In this document: in pieces, positions 5,959 through 7,829 of the stretch | Layout: each line of letters opens with the position of its first letter | Numbering within the stretch: the first letter of the stretch is position 1 | DNA from: Ktedonobacterales bacterium | Lineage (GTDB): Bacteria; Chloroflexota; Ktedonobacteria; Ktedonobacterales; JACDGC01 | Assembly: GCA_013815535.1 (NCBI GenBank) | Contig: JACDGC010000152.1 | Location: 1 to 7,829 of the forward strand | Length of the DNA: 7,829 bases | Reading direction: 5' to 3' | The notes under the pieces: model-generated | The model's input: only the letters and a program-made list of their open reading frames with translations | Told to the model about the DNA's origin: nothing | Database searches by the model: none | Translations under genes and position numbers: made by a program

Positions 5959-6798
5959 CTATTTCTCGGTGGCGCGGCGTTGGCGCACGGCCTCGAAGAG
6001 GATGACACTGGCAGCGATGCCCGCGTTCAGCGATTCCACATGGTTATACATCGGAATGCGCACCTGACGCGTGGCACGCGACCGAGCAGCGACAGAGGGG
6101 CCACGCGTCTCGTTGCCAATGATGAGGCCAGTACGCTGCGTCAGATCCAGCGCGCTATAATCGGTGTCACCCGCCGCATCAGCTACCAGCACCTGCTGCA
6201 TGTGCGGCGCACCCGCCAACTGCGCCTCAATCTGTGCCCAACTTTGCTCGGGGCGCAATGGCAGATGAAAGTGTGCGCCGCTGGCCGCCCGCACCACCTT
6301 GGGCGCGAAGGCATCGACGCAGTTGGGAGTCAACAGGACGGTGTCCACATCTGCCGCCAGCGCAGAGCGCAAGATCGTGCCAACGTTGCCAGGATCCGCG
6401 ATGTCATCGAGGATCAGCAGCAGCGGACGAAAGCGTCCCCGCCGCCGCGCGTTCATGCGCTCCGCCGTGACGCGGTCCAGGTTGATGACCGCCGCAACCC
6501 CCTGAGGGGTCTGGGCATCACACACGCGCTCCATGATGGTCGGCGTCGCCGCCACGACCTCCACACCCTCCGCCGCCCACACGCCCAGCACATCCAGCAG
6601 CGGCGCGCCATCCAACGCGGTGGGATCGTAAATGACGAGATCGGGTTGGATGTGCGCCGCGTGCGCTTCCGTCACCAGATGCACACCTTCAGCCAGGAAA
6701 GCACGAGCAGCCCTGCGCCCCTTGCTCGTCTGCAAGGCACGCAGGGCACCAACTTTAGGATTATGGAGGCTGGTGATGGTCTGCCCAAAGGGTTCCAT
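5959..6798 (-). CDS. SpoU/TrmH-family RNA 2'-O-methyltransferase
   Basis: A 279-residue SPOUT-class enzyme that would transfer methyl from S-adenosylmethionine to a ribose 2'-OH, probably in 23S rRNA. The N-terminal substrate-binding domain shows HNPKVGALRAL (12-22) and FLAEGVHLVTEA (34-45). The catalytic trefoil-knot domain shows motif 1 DPGNVGTILRSA (135-146, with Asn138 and Arg144), motif 2 GLIIGNETRG (224-233), and motif 3 IPMYNHVESLNAGIAASVILFE (248-269). All key residues are kept and the length is normal. Which nucleotide is modified (RlmB-like or TsnR/RlmH-unlike paralogue) cannot be told. It starts 12 bp after the rplT stop with only a weak Shine-Dalgarno, so it is likely co-transcribed and coupled with rplT, an arrangement common in several phyla. 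Confidence 0.93.
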   Translation of the reverse strand: MEPFGQTITSLHNPKVGALRALQTSKGRRAARAFLAEGVHLVTEAHAAHIQPDLVIYDPTALDGAPLLDVLGVWAAEGVEVVAATPTIMERVCDAQTPQGVAAVINLDRVTAERMNARRRGRFRPLLLILDDIADPGNVGTILRSALAADVDTVLLTPNCVDAFAPKVVRAASGAHFHLPLRPEQSWAQIEAQLAGAPHMQQVLVADAAGDTDYSALDLTQRTGLIIGNETRGPSVAARSRATRQVRIPMYNHVESLNAGIAASVILFEAVRQRRATEK

Positions 6799-6810
6799 GA
6801 CCGGCCTGAG

Positions 6811-7176
6811 CTAGGCTTGGGGCTTGAGGGCGTCGGTCGCTTTACCCACCAGGGCGGCGAAGACGGCGCTATTATAGACCGCCAAGTCAGCCAACACCTT
6901 GCGGTTGACCATGATGCCAGCCAGGCTCAGCCCATGCATGAACTGGCTGTAAGTGACGCCATGCATCCGCGAGGCCGCATTGATGCGCGTGATCCACAAG
7001 CGGCGAAAGTCACGCTTGCGATTGCGGCGGTCGCGATAACTATAAGCCAGCGCCTTCATCATGGACTCGTGGGCGACTTTATAATGTGTATGGCGGACGC
7101 CTTTGTGGCCTTCCGTGAGGCGAAAGACCTTCTTATGACGCTTGCGGCTGGTGATGCCGCGTTTGACGCGAGGCAT
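6811..7176 (-). CDS. rplT: 50S ribosomal protein L20
   Basis: A 121-residue L20, a primary 23S rRNA-binding protein needed early in large-subunit assembly. The sequence is canonical from the start, MPRVKRGITSRKRHKKV, through the long basic helix AYSYRDRRNRKRDFRRLWI (44-62) to NRKVLADLAVYN (91-102). Length fits the family. AGAGGAAG lies at a usual distance upstream of the ATG. It follows rpmI after a longer than usual 106-nt gap with possible RNA structure. In other bacteria L20 represses its own operon by binding the mRNA; a similar loop here is possible but not shown. Confidence 0.98.
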   Translation of the reverse strand: MPRVKRGITSRKRHKKVFRLTEGHKGVRHTHYKVAHESMMKALAYSYRDRRNRKRDFRRLWITRINAASRMHGVTYSQFMHGLSLAGIMVNRKVLADLAVYNSAVFAALVGKATDALKPQA

Positions 7177-7282
7177 AGTGAGTTACTTCCTCTTGCAAGA
7201 TTCTTGAACGGGGGGAATCGACGACCCGTCGGGACAACTGAATCCCGTTATTTAGGATGCAGGGGACGAAATGAGCGGCGCT
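7177..7282 (-). other. Structured rpmI-rplT intergenic leader
   Basis: On the - strand several short stems can form: CGGGA/TCCCG (7243-7247 with 7230-7234), GACG/CGTC (7227-7230 with 7220-7223), ACGGG/CCCGT (7225-7229 with 7208-7212), and an outer AACGGG/CCCGTT (7244-7249 with 7207-7212). Some exclude one another. There is no T run, so this is not a clear terminator. It may be an L20 control site or only an mRNA spacer. Confidence 0.3.
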
Positions 7283-7489
7283 TTAGTTGCCGTAAGGCAG
7301 CAGACGCGACATCTTCTTGGTGTCGCCGACGCTCAACGGGCGCTTCTTATCCAGCGATTGCAGGATGCGACCCGATTTGCGGCGCCGCAAATGGTTGCGA
7401 CCCATCTTGAAGTGGACGAATTTGCCGCTGCCCGTTTTTTGCACGCGCTTGGCCGTCCCCTTGTGGGTCTTGAGCTTGTAATTCTTCAC
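7283..7489 (-). CDS. rpmI: 50S ribosomal protein L35
   Basis: A 68-residue L35, a small basic protein of the large ribosomal subunit. The family hallmark LKTHKGTAKRVQKTGSGK (6-23) is followed by the basic NHLRRRKSGRILQSL and the usual ending in a MSRLLPYG-type motif. The start is the GTG at 7489, preceded by GAGG with 6-nt spacing. An overlapping ATG one frame over reads ATG-TCG-TGA and is not usable, and the frame open further upstream looks non-coding. The start reads KNYKLKTHKG, one or two residues longer than the common MPKxKTHKG. It is normally the middle gene of infC-rpmI-rplT; infC is not next to it here. Confidence 0.95.
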   Translation of the reverse strand: MKNYKLKTHKGTAKRVQKTGSGKFVHFKMGRNHLRRRKSGRILQSLDKKRPLSVGDTKKMSRLLPYGN

Positions 7490-7536
7490 GACATTCCTCG
7501 GTGATTGCTGTGCGCTCTGGCGCAAAATACCACACC

Positions 7537-7565
7537 AGTGTACCACACCCCCCGCCGCGACGCAA
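7537..7565 (-). promoter_or_regulatory. Candidate rpmI-rplT promoter
   Basis: The - strand has TTGCGT (7560-7565), a 17-bp spacer and TACACT (7537-7542). Each box matches three or four consensus bases. It would start transcription near 7530, leaving a leader of about 40 nt that contains a small stem-loop, TGCGC/GCGCA (7511-7524). The absence of infC upstream makes a local promoter likely, but the boxes are modest. Confidence 0.4.
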
Positions 7566-7598
7566 GCATATGAGAGAGATCGGTGGGGGGCGGGTCGC

Positions 7599-7829
7599 TC
7601 AGAACTGACGCGAGATTTGGTCAAGGGCGACGCTCACCTGCACCGGATCGATGCGACCATCCAACGTCTGCACCCGCTGCGCTTGGCTGGCGCTCAACAC
7701 TTGGGCGATGCCCTCCGCATGGCGGTTATCGGTCTGCACGATGACGGTTTGGCCATGGTTCGTCAGCGCGGCGACCCGAAATGGCAACGCCCCACGCTCT
7801 GGCAAGAGGGTCGCGAAGACACCTAAGAC
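7599..7829 (-). CDS. Unrecognised protein, C-terminal part, truncated by the window
   Basis: The frame is open to the right window edge and stops at 7599, giving the last 76 residues of a protein whose start lies outside. The text VAALTNHGQTVIVQTDNRHAEGIAQVL followed by SASQAQRVQTLDGRID has a strand-helix-strand look, resembling the C-terminal part of general-stress (GspM/YflT-like) proteins, but this is a weak impression. It is clearly not the C-terminus of IF3. I see no signal peptide or membrane segment in the visible part. Confidence 0.5.
   Translation of the reverse strand, partial: VLGVFATLLPERGALPFRVAALTNHGQTVIVQTDNRHAEGIAQVLSASQAQRVQTLDGRIDPVQVSVALDQISRQF

Noticed and set aside
5756..6005. 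Second half of the + strand frame opening at 5598.
   Set aside because: From about 5756 it is antisense to transposase sequence and then to the end of the methylase gene, so it is not a real protein end.
5815..7410. A 531-codon open frame on the + strand.
   Set aside because: It runs antisense to the methylase, L20 and L35 genes, which are unmistakable. The product is Arg/His-rich with no family features, as expected of a shadow frame in GC-rich DNA.

Overview
The window reads as chromosomal DNA from a fairly GC-rich bacterium. A Chloroflexota-like host is my best guess. It rests on the Thr/Pro-rich 'VPTVTP'-type linker behind a lipobox, on the L35/L20/SpoU-methylase order, and on general protein style; no taxonomic marker was searched, so it is only an inference. 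One gene lies on the + strand (acetamidase/formamidase, 156-1082). All other genes lie on the - strand, so the description below runs from low to high coordinates while most transcription runs the other way.

1-3120: accessory metabolism and cell surface. The amidase releases ammonia from short amides and has a plausible extended -10 promoter. It converges on a RimJ/RimL-type GNAT acetyltransferase (1122-1643). Next comes a secreted lipoprotein of glycoside hydrolase family 3 (NagZ-like, 1784-3016). It keeps the nucleophile motif but lacks the usual Asp-Ser-His acid/base dyad. A perfect 20-bp palindrome lies about 70 bp upstream of its start.

3234-5604: a compact regulated ABC-2 exporter operon transcribed leftward, in the order PadR-family repressor, DUF1048 protein, DrrA-type ATPase, DrrB-type permease. 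The genes overlap by 4 bp, abut, and overlap by 4 bp. The operon has a strong promoter (TTGACA-17-TACTAT) and a 9-bp inverted repeat whose one arm covers the -10 box while the other lies in the leader, as expected for PadR autoregulation. It ends in an intrinsic terminator. The likely logic is that PadR senses a hydrophobic compound and releases the operon, and the exporter removes the compound. The job of the DUF1048 protein is unknown.

5605-5958: a scar between the exporter operon and the housekeeping genes. It holds a short, frameshifted IS5-type transposase fragment and possibly the beginning of another gene.

5959-7829: translation genes. rpmI (L35, GTG start) is followed by rplT (L20) and a SpoU/TrmH-family RNA 2'-O-methyltransferase, probably as one operon with a promoter just upstream of rpmI. 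infC, the usual first gene of this operon, is not upstream here. That position is taken by the 3' end of an unrecognised gene that runs off the window.

Nothing here is clearly a wholly new system. The best leads are the GH3 lipoprotein with altered catalytic residues and the PadR/DUF1048/ABC cassette with its two-armed operator.
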